Assembly (NCBI RefSeq): GCF_003030345.1
Contig: NZ_CP028158.1
Span: 2,108,001 to 2,172,000 of the forward strand
Length of the DNA stretch: 64,000 nucleotides
Direction of reading: 5' to 3'
Source: Plantactinospora sp. BC1
Lineage (GTDB): Bacteria; Actinomycetota; Actinomycetes; Mycobacteriales; Micromonosporaceae
The notes under the pieces are model-generated. The model was not told the origin of the DNA. It ran no database searches and saw only the letters and a program-made list of their open reading frames with translations. A program made the translations under genes and the position numbers. Positions 50,490 to 60,034 of the stretch are shown here, one piece after another. Each line of letters begins with the position of its first letter. The first letter of the stretch is position 1.

Positions 50490-50857
50490 CCCGTCCCCCG
50501 GCTTTCCCGCCTCGATCGCCCCCCGCATCCCGGGTCGGCCCGACGGCCGCTGCGGGGTGCCGGGCCGACGGGTGGCCACGTCGGCCCGGCCCACCCGGAC
50601 ACCCCCTCGTCGTCCGGGCCACCCGGTGTGCGGGACCGACTTTGCCGCCCGGCGAGGCCCCAGGGGCTGGATCTTGGACCGGGTTGGACACCGTTGGACA
50701 GCACCGCCCGGCACGGCCGTCGCTGCCGCCTCCGCCGGACCGGCCACCGAACGGGCGGTGTCGGACGGTCTACGCCGGGTAGTCCGTCGGGCCGGCCCAC
50801 CCGCGCCCGCACCGGGCACGGCGTCGGCGACCGGTAGGGGCGAAGTGAGGAGCGAGG
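50490..50857. other. Intergenic region with three 10-bp-spaced TTGGAC repeats
   Basis: Between the NB-ARC regulator and the GH15 gene. TTGGAC occurs at 50674, 50684 and 50694, exactly one helical turn apart, which is typical of a direct-repeat operator. No gene is evident. Confidence 0.6.
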
Positions 50858-52657
50858 GTGCGGTCCGGCGACCCGGATGAGCAGAGCCCGACGGTGGACC
50901 GGCGACAGCCCGGACCGTACGCGCTGCGCGAGTATGCGCTGCTCGCCGACGGTCACCGGGGTGCGCTCGTCGACCCGGCCGGGAACGTGAGCTGGCTCTG
51001 CGCCCCGCACTGGGACAGCCCGGCCGTGTTCAGCAGCCTGCTCGGCGGTGCCGGCCACTACAGCATCGTCCCGACCGATCCGCGCTTCGTCTGGGGCGGG
51101 TACTACGAACCCGACTCCCTGATCTGGACCAGCCGCTGGGTCGGTACCGACGGGATCATCGAGTACCAGGAGGCACTGGCCTTTCCCGCCGACCCGTCCC
51201 GGCTGGTCCTGCTGCGCCGGATCCGGACGCTCGGCTGCCCGATCCGGCTCTCGGTGTGGCTGGAGCCCCGGGCGAACTTCGGTCGGGAGCCGCTGCGTGA
51301 CCTGCGTACCGTCGACGGGTCGTGGACGGCCCGCACCGGCCCGCTGCACCTGCGGTTCACTGCCGACGCCCCGTTCCGGCCGGTCGGCGACGGCGCACTG
51401 GAGGGGGTACTGAGCCTGCCGGCCGGCGGCCGCCACGACCTGGTCCTGGAGGTCTCCACCGCGGCGCTCGACCAGCGGGTGCCGGACCCGGACGAGACGT
51501 GGCGGACCACCGAGCACGCCTGGCGGTCGGCGGCCGTGCCGCTCACCGGCTGCCTGGCCCGCCGCGACGCCCGGTTCGCGCACGCGCTGCTGCGCGGGAT
51601 GACCCGGCCCGGCGGTGGCCTGGTCGCCGCCGCCACCACCTCGCTGCCCGAGCGGGCCCGGGCGGGACGCAACTACGACTACCGCTACGCCTGGATCCGC
51701 GACCAGTGCTACGCGGGCCGGGCCGCCGCGACCGCCGGTGACCACAACCTGCTGGACGGTGCGGTCGCCTTCATCCGGGACCGGCTGCTCGCCGACGGCG
51801 CACGGACCGCCCCGGCCTACACGGTCGCCGGCGCACCGGTACCGGCGCAGGAGGCGCTGCCCTGGTTGCCCGGCTATCCGGGCGGCACGGTGCACACCGG
51901 CAACCTGGTCCGCGACCAGTTCCAGCTCGACGTCTTCGGCGAGTGCCTGCTGCTGCTCGCCGAGGCCGCCCGTCGGCAGCGGCTCGACCTGGACGGCTGG
52001 CGGGCCGTCGAAACGGCCGTCGAGGTGATCGGGAGGCGGTGGCGGGAGCCCGACTCCGGGATGTGGGAGCTGGAACCGCGGCAGTGGACGCACTCCAAGC
52101 TCACCTGCGTGGCCGGGCTGCGCGCGGTGGCCCGGCTGGCACCGGCGGCTCAGGCCGGGCGCTGGGCGGGCCTCGCCGACGCGGTACTGGCCGACGCCGG
52201 GCGGCACGGTGTGCATCCGTCCGGCCGCTGGCGCCGCTGCTACGACGACGACCGGGTCGACGCGGCGCTGCTGCTGCCGGTGATCCGGGGCGCCGTCCCG
52301 GCCTCCGACCCGCGCGCGGTCGCGACCCGGCACGCGGTCCTCGACACCCTCGCCGAGGACACCCACCTCTACCGGTTCCGCCCGGACGAGCGCCCGCTGG
52401 GCCACGCCGAGGGGGCGTTCCTGCTCTGCGGCTTCCTCGCCGCCCTCGCCGCGCACCAGGCCGGGGATCCGGTCGGCGCGGCGCGCTGGTTCGAACGCAA
52501 CCGCTCCGGCTGCGGCTCGCCCGGCCTCTACAGCGAGGAGTACGACGTACCGCAGCGGCTGCTCCGGGGGAACCTGCCACAGGCGTTCGTGCACGCGTTG
52601 CTCCTGGAGACGGCGGTGACGCTGAGCGACGCCGCCGATGACGCGGACCGGCGCTGA
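50858..52657 (+). CDS. Glycoside hydrolase family 15 protein (glucoamylase/trehalase-like)
   Basis: A 599-residue cytoplasmic-looking GH15 enzyme. An N-terminal beta-sandwich (REYALLADGHRGALVDPAGNVSWLCAPHWDSPAVF) precedes an (alpha/alpha)6 barrel with RNYDYRYAWIRDQCYAGRA, FIRDRLL and the C-terminal GLYSEEYD, whose Glu is the usual catalytic base. The group includes glucoamylases and actinobacterial trehalases; substrate is open. GTG 50858 has AGGAG 5 nt upstream. No signal peptide. The TTGGAC repeats upstream could be its operator. Confidence 0.9.
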   Translation: MRSGDPDEQSPTVDRRQPGPYALREYALLADGHRGALVDPAGNVSWLCAPHWDSPAVFSSLLGGAGHYSIVPTDPRFVWGGYYEPDSLIWTSRWVGTDGIIEYQEALAFPADPSRLVLLRRIRTLGCPIRLSVWLEPRANFGREPLRDLRTVDGSWTARTGPLHLRFTADAPFRPVGDGALEGVLSLPAGGRHDLVLEVSTAALDQRVPDPDETWRTTEHAWRSAAVPLTGCLARRDARFAHALLRGMTRPGGGLVAAATTSLPERARAGRNYDYRYAWIRDQCYAGRAAATAGDHNLLDGAVAFIRDRLLADGARTAPAYTVAGAPVPAQEALPWLPGYPGGTVHTGNLVRDQFQLDVFGECLLLLAEAARRQRLDLDGWRAVETAVEVIGRRWREPDSGMWELEPRQWTHSKLTCVAGLRAVARLAPAAQAGRWAGLADAVLADAGRHGVHPSGRWRRCYDDDRVDAALLLPVIRGAVPASDPRAVATRHAVLDTLAEDTHLYRFRPDERPLGHAEGAFLLCGFLAALAAHQAGDPVGAARWFERNRSGCGSPGLYSEEYDVPQRLLRGNLPQAFVHALLLETAVTLSDAADDADRR

Positions 52658-52685
52658 CCCCACCCGACGCGCACGGCCAGCGACG

Positions 52686-52797
52686 CTCACGGGCGGCGGG
52701 CCTCACGGGCGGCGGGGCTCACGGGCGGCGGCGGTCACGGGCGACGGCGCTCACGGCCAGCACCGGTCACGGGCGGCGGCAGTCACGGGCGGCGGTC
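52686..52797. repeat. Short tandem repeats TCACGGGCGGCGG
   Basis: Seven imperfect units of 14-17 bp beginning TCACGG, between the convergent GH15 and oxidoreductase genes. The last unit abuts the oxidoreductase stop. Likely slippage-generated minisatellite; no hairpin of note. Confidence 0.75.
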
Positions 52798-55700
52798 AGG
52801 GGCGACGGCGGGCGCCGGCCAGGGCGGACAGCACGGCGGCGAGGGCGGCGGTACCGGCCATCCCGACCGCCGCGCCGACCAGGGCACGGACCGGTGAAGC
52901 CGGTGGACGGGGCCGGGCCGCCCAGCGCCGCTCCGGACAGGGCAGCGGCCGCTCGCCCCGCAGACCGGCCCGGAGCAGTTCGGCGAGGTGCACCGCCCGG
53001 CGACCGTTCGCGGCACCCTGCTCGATCTGGGTCCGGCAGCTGAACCCGTCCGCGAGTACCGCGACGTCCGGGTCGGCGGCGCGCACCGCGGGCAGCAGTA
53101 CCCGCTCGGCACAGGCCACCGAGACGTCGTAGTGCCCCTGCTCGAAGCCGAAGTTGCCGGCCAGCCCGCAGCAGCCGGAGTCGAGGAAGGTGGCGGCGAT
53201 CCCCGCCCCGGCCAGCACCGCCCGGTCGGCGGCGGTGCCGAGTACGGCGTGCTGGTGGCAGTGCGTCTGCACCAGGGCCTGGGCGGGCAGCGTCGGCGGA
53301 CGCCAGTCGGGGGTGTGCTCGTGCAGCAGTTCGGCGAGCGTGACGGTCTGCCGGCGCAGCGTGGCGACGTCCTCGTCGTCGGGGAAGAGTTCGGCGGCGT
53401 CGGAGCGGAACACCGCCGTACAGCTCGGCTCCAGGCCGACGACGAGGGTACCGGCGCGCAGGTACGGCCGGAGGATCTCGACGCTGCGCCGCAGCACCCG
53501 CCGCGCGGTGTGCAGTTGCCCGGTGGAGATCCAGGTGAGCCCGCAGCAGAGCGCCTGCTCCGGAACCCGTACCCGCCAGCCGGCCGCCTCCAGCACCTCC
53601 ACGGCGGCCTGCCCGACCGCCGGGGAGAAGTGGTTGCTGAAGGTGTCCGGCCAGAGCAGCACCTCGCCCCGGCTGCCGGTACCGCCGGGGCGACGAGCCC
53701 TGAACCAGCGCTGGAACGTCTGGTCGGCGAAGAGCGGCAGCTCGCGGCGCCGGTCGATCCCGCCGACCACCTTGACCAGCGGGGCCACCCCGGGCAGCCG
53801 GAACACCGCGTTGACCAGCCGGGGCGCCCGGGCGGCGAGGGCGGCGGCCAGCGGCAGCCAGCCCATCGAGTAGTGCGCCCGGGGCCGGAGCCGACCGGCG
53901 TAGTGGTGGGAGAGGAACTCCGCCTTGTAGGTCGCCATGTCCACGTTGAGCGGGCAGTCGGACTTGCAGCCCTTGCAGGCCAGGCAGAGGTCGAGGGCGT
54001 CGCGTACCTCCTCGGAGCGCCAGCCGGCCCCGACCGGCCCGCCCCGGGCGGTGCCGTCCAGCATCTCGAAGAGCAGTCGCGCCCGGCCCCGGGTGGAGTG
54101 CTTCTCCTCCCGGGTCACCTGGTACGACGGACACATCACCCCGCCGTGCTGGCGTCGGCACTTGCCCACCCCGACGCAGCGCAGTACGGCCCGGCCGAAG
54201 CTCCCGCCGTCGTCCGGATAGCCGAAGACGGTGTCGACGTCCCCGTGCCGGTAGTCGGGGCCGATCCGCAGCGTGCTGTCCAGCGGCAGCGGGGCGACCA
54301 CCTTGCCCGGATTCATCCGGTCGTCCGGATCGAAGATCGCCTTGAGCTGGCCGAAGGCCCGGACCAGCCGGTCGCCGAACATCACCGGCAGCAGCTCGGC
54401 CCGGCCCTGCCCGTCGCCGTGCTCGCCGGAGAGCGAGCCGCCGTACGAGACGACGAGGCTGGCGGCGCGCTCCAGGAAGGAGCGGAACCGGGCGATCCCG
54501 TCGGCCGTGGTCAGCGGGAAGGGCAGCCGGTTGTGCAGGCAGCCCTGGCCGAAGTGGCCGTAGATCGAGGCCTGGTCGAGGTCGTACTCCCGGTAGAGCG
54601 TGCGCAGGTCGCGCAGGTACTCGCCGAGCCGGTCCGGTGCGACCGCCGAGTCCTCCCAGCCGGGCCAGGTGTCCGGCATCCCGGCGACGAAGGCGGTGGC
54701 GCCGAGCCCGGACTCCCGGACCGCCCAGAGCTGCGCCTCGTGCGCCGGGTCGACGAAGCGGCGCACGCTCGGCCCGCCCGGCCGGCGCATCGCCTCGGCG
54801 AACCGGGCGGCGGCCTCGTCCGCCTCCGGCTGGCTGTCGGCACCGAACTGCGCCATCAGCCAGCCGCCGGCCGGCGGCACCAGGTGCAGGGCCGCCGGGT
54901 GCAGGTGCTTGCGCTTCTCGAAGTCGATCAGCTTGTCGTCGACGCCCTCCAGCGCGATCGGCTGAAACGGCAACACCCGGGGCACGTCGTCGGCGGCCGC
55001 CGCGATGTCCGGATAGCCGAGCAGCACCAGCGAGCGGGCCCGAACCACAGGTACCAGCCGCAGCCGGGCCCGCAGGATCGTCACCAGGGTCCCCTCGGCA
55101 CCGACCAGGGCCTGGGCGACGTGGAAGCCCCGCTCCGGCAGGAGACTGTCCAGGTTGTATCCGGAGACCCGGCGGGGGATGTCGGGATAGCGTCGCCGGA
55201 TCTCGTCGGCGTACTCGTCGCGCAGCGCCCGGAGCTGCCGGTACACCTCGGCCGGGCGGCCGCCGCCGCGCTGGATCCCGGCGTACCGGTCGTCGTCGGT
55301 GGCGCCGACCCACATCCGGGTGCCGTCGTAGAGGAGTACCTCCAGCTCGACGACGTTGTCGACCACCTTGCCGGTGCGCTGGGCGCTCGCCCCGCAGGAG
55401 TTGTTGCCGATCATGCCGCCGACGGTGCAGTGGTCGTGGGTGGCCGGCTCCGGGCCGAACTCCAGGCCCAGCGGGGCGAGCCGCTCGTTGAGGGTGTCCC
55501 GGACGATGCCGGGCTCGACCAGGCAGGTACGTCGCTCGGCGTCCACGTCCAGCAGCCGCGAGCAGTACTTCGACCAGTCCAGCACCACCGCGACGTTGCT
55601 GGACTGGCCCGCCAGGCTGGTGCCGCCGCCCCGGGAGAGCACCGGGGCGCCGAAGCGCCGGCAGACCGCGACCGTCTCCACCGCCGCCTCGACGGTGCGC

Positions 55701-55888
55701 GGCACCACCACCCCGAGCGGGATCTGCCGGTAGTTGGAGGCGTCGGTGGAGTAGGCGGCCCGGCTGCCGGCGTCGAACCGCACCTCGCCGTCGACCGTGG
55801 CCCGCAGCTCGGCCGCCAGCCGGCCCAGGTCGACGTGGCCGCTCCCGGGGGCGCGCGTCACCGGGTCCGGCAGCGAGACGGTGCTCAC
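52796..55888 (-). CDS. FAD-linked oxidase fused to Fe-S/CCG-domain protein (GlcD-GlcF-like)
   Basis: A 1030-residue fusion. N-terminal FAD-binding PCMH domain (VLSRGGGTSLAGQSSNVAVVLD, THDHCTVGGMIGNNSCGA) and a VAO-type C-domain with GEHGDGQGRAEL. Then two 4Fe-4S sites (CVGVGKCRRQHGGVMCPSY and CLACKGCKSDCPLNV) and two CCG repeats (CCGLTWIS, GCCGLAGNFG). The last ~30 residues hold one hydrophobic helix (GAAVGMAGTAALAAVLSALAG), so it is membrane-anchored. Relatives oxidise 2-hydroxy acids such as D-lactate, D-2-hydroxyglutarate or glycolate and feed quinones. It follows the pyruvate-oxidase-like gene by 34 bp, suggesting a linked respiratory function. Substrate is unknown. Confidence 0.9.
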   Translation of the reverse strand: MSTVSLPDPVTRAPGSGHVDLGRLAAELRATVDGEVRFDAGSRAAYSTDASNYRQIPLGVVVPRTVEAAVETVAVCRRFGAPVLSRGGGTSLAGQSSNVAVVLDWSKYCSRLLDVDAERRTCLVEPGIVRDTLNERLAPLGLEFGPEPATHDHCTVGGMIGNNSCGASAQRTGKVVDNVVELEVLLYDGTRMWVGATDDDRYAGIQRGGGRPAEVYRQLRALRDEYADEIRRRYPDIPRRVSGYNLDSLLPERGFHVAQALVGAEGTLVTILRARLRLVPVVRARSLVLLGYPDIAAAADDVPRVLPFQPIALEGVDDKLIDFEKRKHLHPAALHLVPPAGGWLMAQFGADSQPEADEAAARFAEAMRRPGGPSVRRFVDPAHEAQLWAVRESGLGATAFVAGMPDTWPGWEDSAVAPDRLGEYLRDLRTLYREYDLDQASIYGHFGQGCLHNRLPFPLTTADGIARFRSFLERAASLVVSYGGSLSGEHGDGQGRAELLPVMFGDRLVRAFGQLKAIFDPDDRMNPGKVVAPLPLDSTLRIGPDYRHGDVDTVFGYPDDGGSFGRAVLRCVGVGKCRRQHGGVMCPSYQVTREEKHSTRGRARLLFEMLDGTARGGPVGAGWRSEEVRDALDLCLACKGCKSDCPLNVDMATYKAEFLSHHYAGRLRPRAHYSMGWLPLAAALAARAPRLVNAVFRLPGVAPLVKVVGGIDRRRELPLFADQTFQRWFRARRPGGTGSRGEVLLWPDTFSNHFSPAVGQAAVEVLEAAGWRVRVPEQALCCGLTWISTGQLHTARRVLRRSVEILRPYLRAGTLVVGLEPSCTAVFRSDAAELFPDDEDVATLRRQTVTLAELLHEHTPDWRPPTLPAQALVQTHCHQHAVLGTAADRAVLAGAGIAATFLDSGCCGLAGNFGFEQGHYDVSVACAERVLLPAVRAADPDVAVLADGFSCRTQIEQGAANGRRAVHLAELLRAGLRGERPLPCPERRWAARPRPPASPVRALVGAAVGMAGTAALAAVLSALAGARRRP

Positions 55889-55922
55889 GACCGGGACACC
55901 GGGCTCCGGCGCTGCCCGGCGC

Positions 55923-57689
55923 TCACGACCGGAGCTGCCGGATCTTGTCGCGGGCGACGGTGGCCAGGGTGGCGATCCGGTGCGGCTGCCCGCGCAGGAA
56001 CGCCTCGGTGAACTCCTTGGCCTGCTCGTAGCGGATCCGGCCGGGCATCGGCGGCTCGTTCGGGTTGACGGTGCAGTCGACCAGTGCCGGACCCGGGTGC
56101 GCCAGCGCCGTCCGGACCGCGTCCGACACCTGCCCCGGCTCGGTCACCTTGACGCCGTACCCGCCGCAACTGCGCGCCCAGGCGGAGAAGTCCGCCGCCG
56201 GCTCCCGGTGCCGGACGGCGTACTCGGGATAGCCGAGCAGGATCTGCTCCCAGAGGATCTGCCCGTACGAGTTGTTGTTGTTCACGATCACCTTCACCGG
56301 CAGGTCGTGCCGGACGGCGGTGAGGAACTCGGCCATCAGCATCGCGAAGCCGCCGTCCCCGACGTACGCGATCACCTGCCGGCCCGGGAAGGCGAGCTGC
56401 ATCGCGATCGCGTACGGCAGGCCGCAGGCCATCGTGGCCAGGTTGCCGGAGAGGTGGTATTCGCGGCCGCCCCGGATCGTCCAGTACCGGGCCGACCAGG
56501 TGGCGACGGTGCCCGAGTCGCAGGTCAGGATCGCGTCGTCGGCGGCCAGTTCGTCGACGCACCCGATCAGGTACTGCGGGGCGACCGGCCGCCGTCCCGG
56601 GTCGCGCAGCGCCGCCATCTCGGCCCGCCACCGCGTCGCGGCATCCTGGTACTTCTCCAGGAACGACCGTTCGGCGGCCCGGTCCAGCAGTGGCAGCAGC
56701 TGCCGCAGCGCGGTACCGGCGTCGGCGGAGATCGCCACCTCCACCGGCAGCCGCATGCCGATCTGGCTGGCGTCCCGGTCGATCTGCACCACCCGGACCC
56801 GGTCCGGTGCCGGCAGGTATTTGCGGTACGGGAAGCAGGTGCCCACCATCAGCAGGGTGTCGCACTCCTCCATCAGTTCCTCGCTGGGCCGGGTGCCGAG
56901 CAGTCCGAGGCCGCCGGTGGTCAGCGGATGCTCGTCCGGCACCACCTGCTTGCCGGGCAGCGTCTTCACGATCGGCGCGCCGAGGCGGTCGGCGACGGCC
57001 AGCACCTCGTCGCGGGCGTCCCGGGCGCCGACCCCGACCAGCATCGCGATCTTCCGGCCCTCGCCGAGCACCCGGGCGGCCCGGTCGAGTTCGTCGGCTG
57101 CGGCCGGCACCGGCGGGTAGGACAGCGCCGGACTGCTCACCGGCGGTGCTCCGGGGCTGACGTGCCGGTACGGGTCGGTGCCGGCCTCGGCCACCGAGAT
57201 GTCGTTCGGGAAGGTCAGGTGTGCCACGTTCCGCCCGGCCAGGGCGCTGCGGATGGCGATGTCGACGACTCCCGGCACCTGCTGCGGGTTCGTCACCATC
57301 AGGTTGTACCCGGCGACGTCGGCGTACAGCTGGGTGGTGTGCACCTCCTGCTGGTACTGCGAGCCGAGGACCGAGGTCTCCTGCATGCCGGTGATCGCCA
57401 GCACCGGTACGTGGTCGAGCTTCGCGTCGTAGAGCCCGTTGAGCAGGTGGATGGCGCCGGGGCCGGAGGTGGCGACGCAGACCCCGAGCCGGCCGGTCGC
57501 CTTGGCGTAGCCGGTGGCCATGAAGGCCGCCGCCTCCTCGTGCTGCACCAGCACGAAGCGGAGCCGGTCACGGAGTCGGCGGAAGCCCTCCATCAGCCCG
57601 TTGATGCCGTCGCCGGGCAACCCGAAGACCGTGTCGACCCCCCAGTCGCACAGCCGGTCGGCCAGCGCCTCTCCGACTATCTTCCGCAT
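55923..57689 (-). CDS. Thiamine-diphosphate enzyme, pyruvate oxidase/pyruvate:quinone dehydrogenase-like
   Basis: A 588-residue ThDP enzyme. The activating Glu is in LVQHEEAAAFMATGYAK; TSGPGAIHLLNGLYDAKLDHVPVLAITG and the cofactor motif GDGGFAMLMAEFLTAVRHDLP...NNNNSYG are clear. It resembles PoxB-type pyruvate dehydrogenases, which decarboxylate pyruvate to acetate, but lacks an obvious C-terminal lipid-binding peptide; a basic end (RDKIRQLRS) is present. Upstream of and co-oriented with the FAD/Fe-S oxidoreductase. Pyruvate is the most likely substrate but another 2-oxo acid cannot be excluded. Divergent from the MerR gene. Confidence 0.88.
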   Translation of the reverse strand: MRKIVGEALADRLCDWGVDTVFGLPGDGINGLMEGFRRLRDRLRFVLVQHEEAAAFMATGYAKATGRLGVCVATSGPGAIHLLNGLYDAKLDHVPVLAITGMQETSVLGSQYQQEVHTTQLYADVAGYNLMVTNPQQVPGVVDIAIRSALAGRNVAHLTFPNDISVAEAGTDPYRHVSPGAPPVSSPALSYPPVPAAADELDRAARVLGEGRKIAMLVGVGARDARDEVLAVADRLGAPIVKTLPGKQVVPDEHPLTTGGLGLLGTRPSEELMEECDTLLMVGTCFPYRKYLPAPDRVRVVQIDRDASQIGMRLPVEVAISADAGTALRQLLPLLDRAAERSFLEKYQDAATRWRAEMAALRDPGRRPVAPQYLIGCVDELAADDAILTCDSGTVATWSARYWTIRGGREYHLSGNLATMACGLPYAIAMQLAFPGRQVIAYVGDGGFAMLMAEFLTAVRHDLPVKVIVNNNNSYGQILWEQILLGYPEYAVRHREPAADFSAWARSCGGYGVKVTEPGQVSDAVRTALAHPGPALVDCTVNPNEPPMPGRIRYEQAKEFTEAFLRGQPHRIATLATVARDKIRQLRS

Positions 57690-57878
57690 CGCTGACCCCC
57701 CGGTGCCGTCTCCCGGCGACAGACCGAATTATTCCGGCAAAGCCGGAGGGCCGGCATCAAACCGGGTAAGTCCCATCCAACCGGCGGAGGTGTGCGCCGA
57801 CGACGGCAGTAATTTCACCAATACCCGCACGCCGGGTCGCATCGGTACGTTCGAATCCCCAGGACGTGAGGAGAGGCC

Positions 57879-58670
57879 GTGACGGTTACTGTGTCCCAGC
57901 TCGGCGACCGCGTCGGCTCGGCACCGGCGACCCCGCGGTACACCATCGACACCCTCGCCCGGCTGGTCGGAATGTCCCCGCGCAACATCCGGGCGCACCA
58001 GGCCCGCGGCCTGCTCGCCCCGCCAGCCCGGTACGGCCGGACCGCCTACTACGGCGCCGGCCACGTACGCCGGCTGGAGAGCATCAAGGCGCTGCAACGG
58101 CAGGGCTTCAACCTGGTCGCCATCGAGGCGATGCTCGGGGTACGCCAGCCGCTGCCGCCGCCCGCCGAACCGCTGACGACCGCGCTGAACCGGCTGGCCG
58201 CCGAGCACCCCGCCCTGCTGCACAGCCTCGCCCGGCACGGCGTGCTGGTACGCGCCCAGGACGGCTCGGTCACCGCGGCCCGCCCCCGGGCCGTGCAGCC
58301 CGCACTCGACCTGCACCAGGCCGGCGTACCGGTGCTGGCCGCGCTGCGCCTGCTCGGCGAGGTACTGGACCGGCTCCGCCCGGTCACCGACGAGCTGGTG
58401 CCGGCCGCCGGCACCCGGTTGGCGCGGTTGCGCCGGACCGCGTCCCCGACCCCCGCCGGGCAGCAGCCGGAGACCGAGACGGCGGCGCTGGTCCCGGGCC
58501 TGGCCCGGCTGCTCAGCGAGGCGTTCCGGGTCGTCGCGGAGAACGCCTGCACCGCGGCCGCGGCCACCGGCCCGACCGCCCCGGACGGCGCCCCGACCGG
58601 CCACCCCGGCCCGGATCGCGACCCCGCCGCCCACCCCGGCACCGGCCGGGTCGCGCCCGGCGACCACTGA
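57879..58670 (+). CDS. MerR-family transcriptional regulator
   Basis: A 263-residue regulator. The N-terminal winged helix reads YTIDTLARLVGMSPRNIRAHQARGLLAPPARYGRTAYYGAGHVRRLESIKALQRQGFNLVAIEAML. The remainder is Ala/Leu/Pro-rich with no Cys-based metal site, so it is not a classical metal sensor. GTG 57879 is preceded by GAGGAGAGG. It is divergent from the pyruvate-oxidase-like gene with a 189-bp shared promoter region and may regulate it. Confidence 0.88.
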   Translation: MTVTVSQLGDRVGSAPATPRYTIDTLARLVGMSPRNIRAHQARGLLAPPARYGRTAYYGAGHVRRLESIKALQRQGFNLVAIEAMLGVRQPLPPPAEPLTTALNRLAAEHPALLHSLARHGVLVRAQDGSVTAARPRAVQPALDLHQAGVPVLAALRLLGEVLDRLRPVTDELVPAAGTRLARLRRTASPTPAGQQPETETAALVPGLARLLSEAFRVVAENACTAAAATGPTAPDGAPTGHPGPDRDPAAHPGTGRVAPGDH

Positions 58671-58676
58671 CCGCCG

Positions 58677-59492
58677 TCAGCTCGCGGCTCGACGGCGGAC
58701 GTAGCGGCCCGGTGTGGTGCCGAGGTGCCGGACGAAGTGCCGGTGCAGGTGGGCCTGGTCGTGGAAACCGACCGCCACGGCCACGCTCGCCGGTCGCTCC
58801 CCGGCCAGCAGCAGCCGGCGGGCCCGGTCGACGCGCCGGCCGGTCAGGTACGCGTGCGGCGGCAGGCCGTAGCTGCGGGTGAAGCACCGGATCAGGTGGC
58901 TGGGATGGGCGTCCAGGATCGTCGCCGCCTCCGCCAGGGACATCCCGACCGAGATCCTGGCGTCCAGCAGTTCCCGCAACCGGGTGGCGAGCCGATCCGA
59001 CCGGCCACCCGGGGCAGCCGGTCCGAGCGCGTCGAGGTGCTCGTGCAGCCGTTCCCGGATCAGGGCGAGCCGGGACTCCGCCTCGAACCCGTCGCCGGGA
59101 TGGCCGAGCGCGGCGTGCAACTGGTGGATCCGGTGCCGCAGCAGCCCGTCGTCCAGGACCGGGCCGTCCACCGCGCTGCCGCTCAGGCGCTCCGGCAGTA
59201 CGGTCGTGTCGAGGTAGAGGACCCGCTTGCGGAAGCCGGCCGGGGTGACCGTCCGGCCGTCGTGGGTGACCCCGGGCGGGAGCAGCAGCACGGTGCTTCC
59301 GGCGGTCATCCCGTGCCGGTGCCGGTCGAGGGCGAAGTCCACCGATCCGCCGTCGAGGATCATCAAATCCCAGGTGTCGTGGGTGTGCGCCGGATAGGCG
59401 TGCTCGGTGAAGTGCGCGTGGAAGACCTCGGCGATCCCGGGCACCGTCGGCCGCCAGGCGCTGATCGTCGTACCGGGGCGCTCGCCTGCCAT
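58677..59492 (-). CDS. AraC-family transcriptional regulator
   Basis: A 271-residue regulator starting MAGERPGTT. An N-terminal cupin-like sensing domain (FTEHAYPAHTHDTWDLMILDGGSVDFALDRH) precedes two helix-turn-helix motifs (MSLAEAATILDAHPSHLIRCFTRSYGLPPHAYLTGRRVDRARRLL and PASVAVAVGFHDQAHLHRHFVRHLGTTPGRY). It is divergent from a small cupin gene with about 100 bp between them, a typical regulator-target arrangement. Ligand unknown. Confidence 0.9.
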   Translation of the reverse strand: MAGERPGTTISAWRPTVPGIAEVFHAHFTEHAYPAHTHDTWDLMILDGGSVDFALDRHRHGMTAGSTVLLLPPGVTHDGRTVTPAGFRKRVLYLDTTVLPERLSGSAVDGPVLDDGLLRHRIHQLHAALGHPGDGFEAESRLALIRERLHEHLDALGPAAPGGRSDRLATRLRELLDARISVGMSLAEAATILDAHPSHLIRCFTRSYGLPPHAYLTGRRVDRARRLLLAGERPASVAVAVGFHDQAHLHRHFVRHLGTTPGRYVRRRAAS

Positions 59493-59591
59493 GTCAGGAA
59501 CGTACAAGACCGGCGCGGCGGGGTGCGCGACGCTCGGTGCCGGGTCCGTCGACTGCCGGCGGGCCGACCGGAACTTCCGAAGGGCGTACGC

Positions 59592-59981
59592 GTGTCCGAG
59601 TCTCCCGTACCCGTCAACCTGGCCGAGCGGCTCGGCCGGTTCACCGAGCTGTGGACCCAGAAGAAGGTCGCCGACCTCAACGACTACGAGATCAAGCTCG
59701 CCAAGCTGAAGGGCGAGTTCGTCTGGCACCGCCACCCGGAGACCGACGAGCTGTTCCTGGTGCTCAGCGGCCGGCTCACCATCAGGCTGCGGACCGGAGA
59801 CGTCGTCCTCGGCCCCGGCGAGCTGTTCGTGGTGCCCCGGGACGTCGAGCACTGCCCGGTGGCGGAGGAGGAGACCGCGATCCTGCTGGTCGAACCGGCC
59901 GGGACCCTCAACACCGGTACGGCGGGCGGCCCACTGACCCGCCCCGCCGAGCTCCTCGACGGTGCCGCCGACCGCCTTTGA
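59592..59981 (+). CDS. Small single-domain cupin protein
   Basis: A 129-residue cupin. GTG 59592 has GAAGGG 8 nt upstream. The metal-binding stretch is FVWHRHPETDELFLVLSGRL (H-x-H and Glu) with the second motif GELFVVPRDVEHCPVAEEE (His). Single-domain cupins of this type may isomerise or sequester small molecules; function is unknown. Likely controlled by the divergent AraC protein. Confidence 0.85.
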   Translation: MSESPVPVNLAERLGRFTELWTQKKVADLNDYEIKLAKLKGEFVWHRHPETDELFLVLSGRLTIRLRTGDVVLGPGELFVVPRDVEHCPVAEEETAILLVEPAGTLNTGTAGGPLTRPAELLDGAADRL

Positions 59982-60034
59982 GCAGGCTCGGCAGCTCATG
60001 ACCCGCCAGCCTCCGCTGCGAGCTCTGCCAGGCT

